DNA of 64,000 bases, from contig CM067309.1 of assembly GCA_034231615.1 (NCBI GenBank), positions 35,214,780 through 35,278,779 of the forward strand, in the 5' to 3' direction. Positions 10,255 through 24,000 of this stretch are shown piece after piece (within the stretch, counting starts at the first letter, position 1; each line of letters opens with the position of its first letter). The stretch comes from Meghimatium bilineatum (Eukaryota; Mollusca; Gastropoda; Stylommatophora; Philomycidae). The notes under the pieces are model-generated. The model searched no databases. It was not told the DNA's origin and saw nothing but the letters and a program-made list of their open reading frames with translations. The position numbers were made by a program, and so were the translations under genes.

Positions 10255-10468
10255 AAAATGAATATTAATATTGGAGAGAAGAGTACCAGGAAAGAGGAGA
10301 AAGGGCAGACCAAGAAGACGATGGACTGACAACATTAAAGATTACATGAATACATCGCTGAAAAATGCAAGCCACATCGCCCAAGACAGAGAGGGGTTCA
10401 GGAGTTTATTGGGAAGACAGTATTCTGGAACGAATACATCACATGACAACAAAATGAATATTAATATT
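10255..10468 (+). mobile_element. Short LINE 3' fragment with perfect 18-bp TSD
   Basis: The body at 10273-10450 (178 bp) is flanked by AAAATGAATATTAATATT at 10255-10272 and 10451-10468. It encodes KRRKGRPRRRWTDNIKDYM and HIAQDREGFRSLLGRQYSGT, the usual C-terminal tail of an RTE/Jockey-type LINE ORF. It is different from families A and B: it has no GAT tail and ends ACATGACAAC. Perfect TSDs and an open frame imply a relatively recent insertion. It splits the ankyrin gene. Confidence 0.92.
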
Positions 10469-13400
10469 TTTATTAAATAATAATTTAATTATATCAAAAC
10501 TACATAATTCATATACACTATGTAACAGAATTTCTTTATTAATATTTTGTAAATTAACGTTAATATTTTTACAAATTAATAAAAATTCATCTAATTCTAT
10601 TGTGTTATACAGACAACTAATGTGCAATAGAGTATTTTCCATTTTCATCTTCAAAATTATCATCAATTTAATTATCAGTATTTAATGATAATTTAAATGC
10701 TTCATTAATTTTTCTATCACGATCAGTGATGAGATTTTCTTCTGCCTTTTTTTTTAAAGAAACATTATAAATAAATTTTTTAATTTTATATATTTTAAGA
10801 AAATTTTTTTGAGTTGTAAGAAAAATTCAGAAAATATATTTCTAATGATAAACTAGATACATCTATGAGATGTATTGAAAAGTTTGAAAAAGAAAAAAAA
10901 TATATTTCTATTGATAAACTAACGGTAGATACATTTATGAGATGTGTTGAAAAGTTTGAAAGAGAAAATCAAAAAATATATTTCTAGTGATAAACTACCG
11001 GTAGATACAATTATGAGAAGTGTTGACAAGTTTCAAAATAAAAAAATACATTTCTAATGATAAACTACCGGTAGATATATTTATGAGATGTGTTGAAAAG
11101 TTTGAAATTTATAAAAAATATATTTCTAATGATAAACTAGATACATTTATGAAATGTGTTGAAAAGTTTGAAAAAGAAAATCAAAAAATAAATTTCTAAT
11201 GATAAACTAGATACATTTATGAAATGTGTTGAAAAGTTTGATAAAGAAAATGAAAATATATATTTCTAATGATAAACTATATACAGTTATGAAATGTGTT
11301 GAAAAGTTTGAAAAAGAAAATAAAAAAATATATTTCTAATGATAAACTACCAGTAGATACATTTATGAAATGTGTTGAAAAGTTTGAAAAAGAAAATAAA
11401 AAAATATATTTATAATGATAAACTACTGGTAGATACATTTATGATATGTGTTGAAAAGTTTGAAAAAGAAAATAAAAAAATATATTTATAATGATAAACT
11501 ACTGGTAGATACATTTATGAGATGTGTTGAAAAGATTGAAAAAGAAAATAAAAAAATATATTTCTAATGATAAACTACCTGTAGATACATTTATGAGATG
11601 AGTTGAAAAGATTGAAAAAGAAAATAAAAAAATATATTTCTAATGATAAGCTACCTGTAGATACATTTATGAGATGTGTTGAAAAGTTTGAAAATCAACT
11701 AAATATATTTATAATGATAAAAACTAGATACATTTATGAAATGTGTTGAAAAGTTTGAAAAAGAAAATAAAAAAATATATTTCTAGTGATAAACTATATA
11801 CATTTATTAAATGTGTTGAAAAGTTTGAAAAAGAAAATGAAAATATATATTTCTAGTGATAATCTACTGGTAGATACATTTATGAGATGTGTTGAACAGT
11901 TTGAAAATCAAAGAAATATTTTTCTAATAATAAACTAGATACATTGCTGAAATGTGTTGAAAAGTTTCAAAATCAAAGAAATATTTTTCTAATTATAAAT
12001 TACATACATTTATGAAATATGTTGAAAAGTTTGAACAAGAAAATAAAAATATATTTCTAATGATAAACTATATACATTTATGAAATATTTTGAAAAGTTT
12101 GAAAAAGAAAATGAAAAGATATATTTCTAGTGATAATCTACCGGTAGATATATTTATGAGATGTGTTGAAAAGATTGAAAAAGAAAATAAAAAAATATAT
12201 TTCTAATGATAAACTACCAGTAGATACATTTATGAGAAGTGTTGAAAAGTTTGAAAAAGAAAATAAAAAAATATATTTCTAGTGATAATCTACCGGTAGA
12301 TACATTTATGAGATGTGTTGAAAAGATTGAAAAAGAAAATAAAAAAATATATTTCTTATGCAAACTATATACATTAATGAAATGTTGAAAAGTTTGATAA
12401 TCAAAAAATATATTTCTAATGATAAACTGGATATATTTATGAAATGTGTTGAAAAGTTTGGAAAAGAAAATAAAAAAATATATTTCTAATGATAAACTAC
12501 CAGTAGATACATTTATGAAATGTGTTGATAAGTTTGAAAAAGAAAATAAAAAAATATATTTATAATGATAAACTACTGGTAGATACATTTATGAGATGTG
12601 TTGAAAAGTTTGAAAAAGAAAATAAAAAAATATATTTCTAATGATAAACTACCTGTAGATACATTTATGAGATGTGTTGAAAAGTTTGAAAATCAACTAA
12701 ATATATTTATAATGATAAAAACTAGATACATTTATGAAATGTGTTGAAAAGTTTGAAAAAGAAAATCTAGAAATATATTTCTAATGATAAACTGGATATA
12801 TTTATGAAATGTGTTGAAAAGTTTGGAAAAGAAAATAAAAAAATATATTTCTAGTGATAAACTATATACATTTATGAAATGTGTTGAAAAGTTTGAAAAA
12901 GAAAATGAAAATATATATTTCTAGTGATAATCTACTGGTAGATTAGATACATTTATGAGATGTGTTGAACAGTTTGAAAATCAAAAAAATATATTTCTAA
13001 TGATAAACTATATACATTTATGAAATGTGTTGAAAAGTTTGATAATCAAAAAATATATTTCTAATGATAAACTGGATATATTTATGAAATGTGTTGAAAA
13101 GTTTGGAAAAGAAAATCAAAAAATATATTTCTAGTGATAAACTATATACATTTATGAGAAGTGTTGAAAAGTTTGAAAAAGAAAATAAAAAAATATATTT
13201 CTAATGATAAACTACCAGTAGATACATTTATGAAATGTGTTGAAAAGTTTAAAAAAGAAAATAAAAATATATATTTCTAATGATAAACTACTGGTAGATA
13301 CATTTATGAGAAGTGTTGAAAAGATTGAAAAAGAAAATAAAAAAATATATTTCTAATGATAAACTACCGGTAGATACATTTATGAAATGTGTTGAAAAGT

Positions 13401-16400
13401 TTGAAAAAGAAAATAAAAAAATATATTTATAATGATAAACTACTGGTAGATACATTTATGAGATGTGTTGAAAAGTTTGAAAAAGAAAATAGAAAAATAT
13501 ATTTCTAATGATAAACTACCTGTAGATACATTTATGAGATGAGTTGAAAAGATTGAAAAAGAAAATAAAAAAATATATTTCTAATGATAAACTACCTGTA
13601 GATACATTTATGAGATGTGTTGAAAAGTTTGAAAATCAACTAAATATATTTATAATGATAAAAACTAGATACATTTATGAAATGTGTTGAAAAGTTTGAA
13701 AAAGAAAATCAAAAAATATATTTCTAATGATAAACTGGATATATTTATGAAATGTGTTGAAAAGTTTGGAAAAGAAAATAAAAAAATATATTTCTAGTGA
13801 TAAACTATATACATTTATGAAATGTGTTGAAAAGTTTGAACAAGAAAATGAAAATATATATTTCTAGTGATAATCTATTGGTAGATACATTTATGAGATG
13901 TGTTGAACAGTTTGAAAATCAAAAAAATATATTTCTAATGATAAACTAGATACATTTATGAAATGTGTTGAAAAGTTTCAAAATCAAAGAAATATTTTTC
14001 TAATAATAAACTAGATACATTGCTGAAATGTATTGAAAAGTTTCAAAATCAAAGAAATATTTTTCTAATTATAAATTACATACATTTATGAAATATGTTG
14101 AAAAGTTTGAACAAGAAAAAAAAAATATATTTCTTATGATAAACTACCGGTAGATACATTTATGAGAAGTGTTGAAAAGTTTGAAAAAGAAAATAAAAAA
14201 TATATTTCTAATGATAAACTACCGGTAGATACATTTATGAGAAGTGTTAAAAAGTTTGAAAAAGAAAATAAAAAACTATATTTCTAATGATAAACTACCG
14301 GTAGATACATTTATGAAATGTGTTGAAAAGTTTGAAAATGAAAAAAATATATTTCTAGTGATAAACTAGATACATTTATGAAATGTGTTGCAAAATTTCA
14401 AAAAGAAAATGAAAAGATATATTTCTAGTGATAATCTACTGGTAGATACATTTATGAGATGTGTTGAAAAGTTTGAAATTTAAAAAAAATATATTTCTTA
14501 TGATAAACTATATACATTTATGAAATGTGTTGAAAAGTTTGATAATCAAAAAATATATTTCTAATGATAAACTGGATATATTTATGAAATGTGTTGAAAA
14601 GTTTGGAAAAGAAAATCAAAAAATATATTTCTAGTGATAAACTATATACATTTATGAGAAGTGTTGAAAAGTTTGAAAAAGAAAATAAAAAAATATATTT
14701 CTAATGATAAACTACCGGTAGATACATTTATGAAATGTGTTGAAAAGTTTGAAAAAGAAAATTAAAAAATATATTTATAATGATAAACTACTGGTAGATA
14801 CATTTATGAGATGTGTTGAAAAGTTTGAAAAAGAAAATAAAAAAATATATTTCTAATGATAAACTACCAGTAGATACATTTATGAAATGTGTTGATAAGT
14901 TTGAAAAAGAAAATAAAAAAATATATTTATAATGATAAACTACTGGTAGATACATTTATGAGATGTGTTGAAAAGTTTGAAAAAGAAAATAAAAAAATAT
15001 ATTTCTAATGATAAACTACCTGTAGATACATTTATGAGATGTGTTGAAAAGTTTGAAAATCAACTAAATATATTTATAATGATAAAAACTAGATACATTT
15101 ATGAAATGTGTTGAAAAGTTTGAAAAAGAAAATCTAGAAATATATTTCTAATGATAAACTGGATATATTTATGAAATGTGTTGAAAAGTTTGGAAAAGAA
15201 AATAAAAAAATATATTTCTAGTGATAAACTATATACATTTATGAAATGTGTTGAAAAGTTTGAAAAAGAAAATGAAAATATATATTTCTAGTGATAATCT
15301 ACTGGTAGATTAGATACATTTATGAGATGTGTTGAACAATTTGAAAATCAAAAAAATATATTTCTAATGATAAACTAGATACATTTATGAAATGTGTTGA
15401 AAAGTTTCAAAATCAAAGAAATATTTTTCTAATAATAAACTAGATACATTGCTGAAATGTGTTGAAAAGTTTCAAAATCAAAGAAATATTTTTCTAATTA
15501 TAAATTACATACATTTATGAAATATGTTGAAAAGTTTGAACAAGAAAATAAAAATATATTTCTAATGATAAACTATATACATTTATGAAATATTTTGAAA
15601 AGTTTGAAAAAGAAAATGAAAAGATATATTTCTAGTGATAATCTACCGGTAGATATATTTATGAGATGTGTTGAAAAGATTGAAAAAGAAAATAAAAAAA
15701 TATATTTCTTATGATAAACTACCAGTAGATACATTTATGAGAAGTGTTGAAAAGTTTGAAAAAGAAAATAAAAAAATATATTTCTAGTGATAATCTACCG
15801 GTAGATATATTTATGAGATGTGTTGAAAAGATTGAAAAATAAAATAAAAAAATATATTTCTTATGATAAACTATATACATTTATGAAATGTGTTGAAAAG
15901 TTTGATAATCAAAAAATATATTTCTAATGATAAACTGGATATATTTATGAAATGTGTTGAAAAGTTTGGAAAAGAAAATCAAAAAATATATTTCTAGTGA
16001 TAAACTTTATACATTTATGAGAAGTGTTGAAAAGTTTGAAAAAGAAAATAAAAAAATATATTTCTAATGATAAACTACCAGTAGATACATTTATGAAATG
16101 TGTTGAAAAGTTTAAAAAAGAAAATAAAAATATATATTTCTAATGATAAACTACTGGTAGATACATTTATGAGAAGTGTTGAAAAGATTGAAAAAGAAAA
16201 TAAAAAAATATATTTCTAATGATAAACTACCGGTAGATACATTTATGAAATGTGTTGAAAAGTTTGAAAAAGAAAATAAAAAAATATATTTATAATGATA
16301 AACTACTGGTAGATACATTTATGAGATGTGTTGAAAAGTTTGAAAAAGAAAATAGAAAAATATATTTCTAATGATAAACTACCTGTAGATACATTTATGA

Positions 16401-18059
16401 GATGAGTTGAAAAGATTGAAAAAAAAATAAAAAAATATATTTCTAATGATAAACTACCTGTAGATACATTTATGAGATGTGTTGAAAAGTTTGAAAATCA
16501 ACTAAATATATTTATAATGATAAAAACTAGATACATTTATGAAATGTGTTGAAAAGTTTGAAAAAGAAAATCAAAAAATATATTTCTAATGATAAACTGG
16601 ATATATTTATGAAATGTGTTGAAAAGTTTGGAAAAGAAAATAAAAAAATATATTTCTAGTGATAAACTATATACATTTATGAAATGTGTTGAAAAGTTTG
16701 AACAAGAAAATGAAAATATATATTTCTAGTGATAATATATTGGTAGATACATTTATGAGATGTGTTGAACAGTTTGAAAATCAAAAAAATATATTTCTAA
16801 TGATAAACTAGATACATTTATGAAATGTGTTGAAAAGTTTCAAAATCAAAGAAATATTTTTCTAATAATAAACTAGATACATTGCTGAAATGTATTGAAA
16901 AGTTTCAAAATCAAAGAAATATTTTTCTAATTATAAATTACATACATTTATGAAATATGTTGAAAAGTTTGAACAAGAAAAAAAAAAATTATTTCTTATG
17001 ATAAACTACCGGTAGATACATTTATGAGAAGTGTTGAAAAGTTTGAAAAAGAAAATAAAAAATATATTTCTAATGATAAACTACCGGTAGATACATTTAT
17101 GAGAAGTGTTAAAAAGTTTGAAAAAGAAAATAAAAAACTATATTTCTAATGATAAACTACCGGTAGATACATTTATGAGAAGTGTTGAAAAGTTTGAAAA
17201 TGAAAAAAATATATTTCTAGTGATAAACTAGATACATTTATGAAATGTGTTGCAAAATTTCAAAAAGAAAATGAAAAGATATATTTCTAGTGATAATCTA
17301 CTGGTAGATACATTTATGAGATGTGTTGAAAAGTATGAAATTTAAAAAAAATATATATCTTATGATAAACTAGATACATTTATGAAATGTGTTGAAAAGT
17401 TTGAAAAAGGAAATCAAAAAATAAATTTCTATTGATACACTATATACACTAATGAAATGTGTTGAAAAGTTTGGAAAAGAAAATCACAAAAATATATTTC
17501 TAGTGATAAACTATATACATTTATGAAATGTGTTGAAAAGTTTGAAAAAGAAAATAAAAAAATATATTTCTAATGATAAACTACCAGTAGATACATTTAT
17601 GAAATGTGTTGAAAAGTTTAAAAAAGAAAATAAAAATATATATTTCTAATGATAAACTACTGGTAGATACATTTAGGAGAAGTGTTGAAAAGATTGAAAA
17701 AGAAAATAAAAAAATATATTTCTAATGATAAACTACCGGTAGATACATTTATGAAATGTGTTGAAAAGTTTGAAAAAGAAAATTAAAAAATATATTTATA
17801 ATGATAAACTACTGGTAGATACATTTATGAGATGTGTTGAAAAGTTTGAAAAAGAAAATAAAAAAATATATTTCTAATGATAAACTACCGGTAGATACAT
17901 TTATGAGATGAGTTGAAAAGATTGAAAAAGAAAAAAAAAATATTTCTAGTGATAAACTGGATATATTTATGAAATGTGTTGAAAAGATTGGAAAAGAAAA
18001 TCAAAAAATATATTTCTAGTGATAAACTATATACAGTTATGAAATGTGTTGAAAAGTTT

Positions 18060-20555
18060 GAAAAAGAAAATAAAAAAATATATTTCTAATGATAAACTAC
18101 CAGTAGATACATTTATGAAATGTGTTGAAAAGTTTGAAAAAGAAAATAAAAAAATATATTTATAATGATAAACTACTGGTAGATACATTTATGAGATGTG
18201 TTGAAAAGTTTGAAAAAGAAAATAAAAAAATATATTTATAATGATAAACTACTGGTAGATACATTTATGAGATGTGTTGAAAAGATTGAAAAAGAAAATA
18301 AAAAAATATATTTCTAATGATAAACTACCTGTAGATACATTTATGAGATGTGTTGAAAAGTTTGAAAATCAACTAAATATATTTATAATGATAAAAACTA
18401 GATACATTTATGAAATGTGTTGAAAAGTTTGAAAAAGAAAATAAAAAAATATATTTCTAGTGATAAACTATATACATTTATTAAATGTGTTGAAAAGTTT
18501 GAAAAAGAAAATGAAAATATATATTTCTAGTGATAATCTACTGGTAGATAGATACATTTATGAGATGTGTTGAACAGTTTGAAAATCAAAGAAATATTTT
18601 TCTAATAATAAACTAGATACATTGCTGAAATGTGTTGAAAAGTTTCAAAATCAAAGAAATATTTTTCTAATTATAAATTACATACATTTATGAAATATGT
18701 TGAAAAGTTTGAACAAGAAAATAAAAATATATTTCTAATGATAAACTATATACATTTATGAAATATTTTGAAAAGTTTGAAAAAGAAAATGAAAAGATAT
18801 ATTTCTAGTGATAATCTACCGGTAGATATATTTATGAGATGTGTTGAAAAGATTGAAAAAGAAAATAAAAAAATATATTTCTAATGATAAACTACCAGTA
18901 GATACATTTATGAGAAGTGTTGAAAAGTTTGAAAAAGAAAATAAAAAAATATATTTCTAGTGATAATCTACCGGTAGATACATTTATGAGATGTGTTGAA
19001 AAGATTGAAAAAGAAAATAAAAAAATATATTTCTTATGCAAACTATATACATTTATGAAATGTGTTGAAAAGTTTGATAATCAAAAAATATATTTCTAAT
19101 GATAAACTGGATATATTTATGAAATGTGTTGAAAAGTTTGGAAAAGAAAATCAAAAAATATATTTCTAGTGATAAACTATATACATTTATGAGAAGTGTT
19201 GAAAAGTTTGAAAAAGAAAATAAAAAAATATATTTCTAATGATAAACTACCAGTAGATACATTTATGAAATGTGTTGATAAGTTTGAAAAAGAAAATAAA
19301 AAAATATATTTATAATGATAAACTACTGGTAGATACATTTATGAGATGTGTTGAAAAGTTTGAAAAAGAAAATAAAAAAATATATTTCTAATGATAAACT
19401 ACCTGTAGATACATTTATGAGATGTGTTGAAAAGTTTGAAAATCAACTAAATATATTTATAATGATAAAAACTAGATACATTTATGAAATGTGTTGAAAA
19501 GTTTGAAAAAGAAAATCTAGAAATATATTTCTAATGATAAACTGGATATATTTATGAAATGTGTTGAAAAGTTTGGAAAAGAAAATAAAAAAATATATTT
19601 CTAGTGATAAACTATATACATTTATGAAATGTGTTGAAAAGTTTGAAAAAGAAAATGAAAATATATATTTCTAGTGATAATCTACTGGTAGATTAGATAC
19701 ATTTATGAGATGTGTTGAACAGTTTGAAAATCAAAAAAATATATTTCTAATGATAAACTAGATACATTTATGAAATGTGTTGAAAAGTTTCAAAATCAAA
19801 GAAATATTTTTCTAATAATAAACTAGATACATTGCTGAAATGTGTTGAAAAGTTTCAAAATCAAAGAAATATTTTTCTAATTATAAATTACATACATTTA
19901 TGAAATATGTTGAAAAGTTTGAACAAGAAAATAAAAATATATTTCTAATGATAAACTATATACATTTATGAAATATTTTGAAAAGTTTGAAAAAGAAAAT
20001 GAAAAGATATATTTCTAGTGATAATCTACCGGTAGATATATTTATGAGATGTGTTGAAAAGATTGAAAAAGAAAATAAAAAAATATATTTCTTATGATAA
20101 ACTACCAGTAGATACATTTATGAGAAGTGTTGAAAAGTTTGAAAAAGAAAATAAAAAAATATATTTCTAGTGATAATCTACCGGTAGATATATTTATGAG
20201 ATGTGTTGAAAAGATTGAAAAAGAAAATAAAAAAATATATTTCTTATGATAAACTATATACATTTATGAAATGTGTTGAAAAGTTTGATAATCAAAAAAT
20301 ATATTTCTAATGATAAACTGGATATATTTATGAAATGTGTTGAAAAGTTTGGAAAAGAAAATCAAAAAATATATTTCTAGTGATAAACTATATACATTTA
20401 TGAGAAGTGTTGAAAAGTTTGAAAAAGAAAATAAAAAAATATATTTCTAATGATAAACTACCAGTAGATACATTTATGAAATGTGTTGAAAAGTTTAAAA
20501 AAGAAAATAAAAATATATATTTCTAATGATAAACTACTGGTAGATACATTTATGA
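18060..20555 (+). repeat. Higher-order block, duplicated at +11,803 bp
   Basis: About 2.5 kb of variant units in the same order recur at 29,863-32,358 with an exact offset of 11,803 bp (checked at 18,079, 18,811, 18,917, 20,401 and 20,484). Only isolated substitutions separate the copies, for example GTGTTG/GTATTG near 18,845/30,648 and one A/G near 20,427/32,230. Identity over several kilobases with no indel shows a recent segmental duplication inside the array. Confidence 0.9.
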
Positions 20556-21000
20556 GAAGTGTTGAAAAGATTGAAAAAGAAAATAAAAAAATATATTTCT
20601 AATGATAAACTACCGGTAGATACATTTATGAAATGTGTTGAAAAGTTTGAAAAAGAAAATAAAAAAATATATTTATAATGATAAACTACTGGTAGATACA
20701 TTTATGAGATGTGTTGAAAAGTTTGAAAAAGAAAATAGAAAAATATATTTCTAATGATAAACTACCTGTAGATACATTTATGAGATGAGTTGAAAAGATT
20801 GAAAAAAAAATAAAAAAATATATTTCTAATGATAAACTACCTGTAGATACATTTATGAGATGTGTTGAAAAGTTTGAAAATCAACTAAATATATTTATAA
20901 TGATAAAAACTAGATACATTTATGAAATGTGTTGAAAAGTTTGAAAAAGAAAATCAAAAAATATATTTCTAATGATAAACTGGATATATTTATGAAATGT

Positions 21001-24000
21001 GTTGAAAAGTTTCAAAATCAAAGAAATATTTTTCTAATAATAAACTAGATACATTGCTGAAATGTATTGAAAAGTTTCAAAATCAAAGAAATATTTTTCT
21101 AATTATAAATTACATACATTTATGAAATATGTTGAAAAGTTTGAACAAGAAAAAAAAAATATATTTCTTATGATAAACTACCGGTAGATACATTTATGAG
21201 AAGTGTTGAAAAGTTTGAAAAAGAAAATAAAAAATATATTTCTAATGATAAACTACCGGTAGATACATTTATGAGAAGTGTTAAAAAGTTTGAAAAAGAA
21301 AATAAAAAACTATATTTCTAATGATAAACTATCGGTAGATACATTTATGAGAAGTGTTGAAAAGTTTGAAAATGAAAAAAATATATTTCTAGTGATAAAC
21401 TAGATACATTTATGAACTGTGTTGCAAAATTTCAAAAAGAAAATGAAAAGATATATTTCTAGTGATAATCTACTGGTAGATACATTTATGAGATGTGTTG
21501 AAAAGTTTGAAATTTAAAAAAAATATATTTCTTATGATAAACTAGATACATTTATGAAATGTGTTGAAAAGTTTGAAAAAGGAAATCAAAAAATAAATTT
21601 CTATTGATACACTATATACACTTATGAAATGTGTTGAAAAGTTTGGAAAAGAAAATCACAAAAATATATTTCTAGTGATAAACTATATACATTTATGAAA
21701 TGTGTTGAAAAGTTTGAAAAAGAAAATAAAAAAATATATTTCTAATGATAAACTACCAGTAGATACATTTATGAAATGTGTTGAAAAGTTTAAAAAAGAA
21801 AATAAAAATATATATTTCTAATGATAAACTACTGGTAGATACATTTAGGAGAAGTGTTGAAAAGATTGAAAAAGAAAATAAAAAAATATATTTCTAATGA
21901 TAAACTACCGGTAGATACATTTATGAAATGTGTTGAAAAGTTTGAAAAAGAAAATTAAAAAATATATTTATAATGATAAACTACTGGTAGATACATTTAT
22001 GAGATGTGTTGAAAAGTTTGAAAAAGAAAATAAAAAAATATATTTATAATGATAAACTACCGGTAGATACATTTATGAGATGAGTTGAAAAGATTGAAAA
22101 AGAAAATAAAAAAATATATTTCTAATGATAAACTACCGGTAGATACATTTATGAAATGTGTTGAAAAGTTTGAAAAAGAAAATAAAAAAATATATTTCTA
22201 ATGATAAACTACCTGTAGATACATTTATGAGATGTGTTGAAAAGTTTGAAAATCAACTAAATATATTTATAATGATAAAAACTAGATACATTTATGAAAT
22301 GTGTTGAAAAGTTTGAAAAAGAAAATCAAAAAATATATTTCTAATGATAAACTGGATATATTTATGAAATGTGTTGAAAAGTTTGGAAAAGAAAATAAAA
22401 AAATATATTTCTAGTGATAAACTATATACATTTATGAAATGTGTTGAAAAGTTTGAAAAAGAAAATGAAAATATATATTTCTAGTGATAATCTACTGGTA
22501 GATACATTTATGAGATGTGTTGAACAGTTTGAAAATCAAAAAAATATATTTCTAATGATAAACTAGATACATTTATGAAATGTGTTGAAAAGTTTCAAAA
22601 TCAAAGAAATATTTTTCTAATAATAAACTAGATACATTGCTGAAATGTATTGAAAAGTTTCAAAATCAAAGAAATATTTTTCTAATTATAAATTACATAC
22701 ATTTATGAAATATGTTGAAAAGTTTGAACAAGAAAAAAAAAATATATTTATTATGATAAACTACCGGTAGATACATTTATGAGAAGTGTTGAAAAGTTTG
22801 AAAAAGAAAATAAAAAATATATTTCTAATGATAAACTACCGGTAGATACATTTATGAGAAGTGTTGAAAAGTTTGAAAAAGAAAATAAAAAAATATATTT
22901 CTAATGATAAACTTCCGGTAGATACATTTATGAAATGTGTTGAAAAGTTTAAAAAAAAAATAAAAAAATATATTTCTAATGATAAATTACTGGTAGATAA
23001 ATTTATGAGATGTGTTAAAAAGTTTGAAAAAGAAAATAAAAAACTATATTTCTAATGATAAACTACCGGTAGATACATTTATGAGAAGTGTTGAAAAGTT
23101 TGAAAATGAAAAAAATATATTTCTAGTGATAAACTAGATACATTTATGAAATGTGTTGAAAAGTTTGAAAAAGAAAATCAAAAAATATATTTCTAATGAT
23201 AAACTGGATATATTTATGAAATGTGTTGAAAAGTTTCAAAATCAAAGAAATATTTTTCTAATAATAAACTAGATACATTGCTGAAATGTATTGAAAAGTT
23301 TCAAAATCAAAGAAATATTTTTCTAATTATAAATTACATACATTTATGAAATATGTTGAAAAGTTTGAACAAGAAAAAAAAAATATATTTCTTATGATAA
23401 ACTACCGGTAGATACATTTATGAGAAGTGTTGAAAAGTTTGAAAAAGAAAATAAAAAATATATTTCTAATGATAAACTACCGGTAGATACATTTATGAGA
23501 AGTGTTAAAAAGTTTGAAAAAGAAAATAAAAAACTATATTTCTAATGATAAACTATCGGTAGATACATTTATGAGAAGTGTTGAAAAGTTTGAAAATGAA
23601 AAAAATATATTTCTAGTGATAAACTAGATACATTTATGAACTGTGTTGCAAAATTTCAAAAAGAAAATGAAAAGATATATTTCTAGTGATAATCTACTGG
23701 TAGATACATTTATGAGATGTGTTGAAAAGTTTGAAATTTAAAAAAAATATATTTCTTATGATAAACTAGATACATTTATGAAATGTGTTGAAAAGTTTGA
23801 AAAAGGAAATCAAAAAATAAATTTCTATTGATACACTATATACACTTATGAAATGTGTTGAAAAGTTTGGAAAAGAAAATCACAAAAATATATTTCTAGT
23901 GATAAACTATATACATTTATGAAATGTGTTGAAAAGTTTGAAAAAGAAAATAAAAAAATATATTTCTAATGATAAACTACCAGTAGATACATTTATGAAA

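Larger units (their letters stand above)
9720..10760 (-). pseudogene. Ankyrin-repeat protein with SOCS-box-like tail, broken
   Basis: The minus-strand frame starting at an ATG at 10640-10642 (or 10646-10648) shows ankyrin signature spacing: ENTLLHISCLYNTIELDEFL, then NINKEILLHSVYELCSFDII and KLLFNKNINI. A possible N-terminal extension (DRDRKINEAFKLSLNTDN) lies at about 10,730-10,680 in a shifted frame. A LINE fragment interrupts at 10273-10450; coding resumes left of it with NNNKQTPYQVLSNFNTYRIM, another repeat. The SINE-like copy c interrupts at 9955-10118. The remaining 9720-9850 reads NKSRLRIKNNRSDINQLKVI then IPNMLINYLLE, which resembles a SOCS box (a Cullin-5 adaptor site). Ankyrin plus SOCS-box proteins are substrate receptors of ubiquitin ligases. 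It could be Polinton cargo or a host-derived gene; the SOCS assignment is tentative. Confidence 0.62.

Noticed and set aside
12214..12588. 124-codon minus-strand open frame in the array (and similar ones at 41,986-42,180 and 46,783-46,977)
   Set aside because: It is the reverse complement of satellite units with a chance open frame. It recurs only as part of duplicated blocks and encodes low-complexity Phe/Ile-rich sequence.
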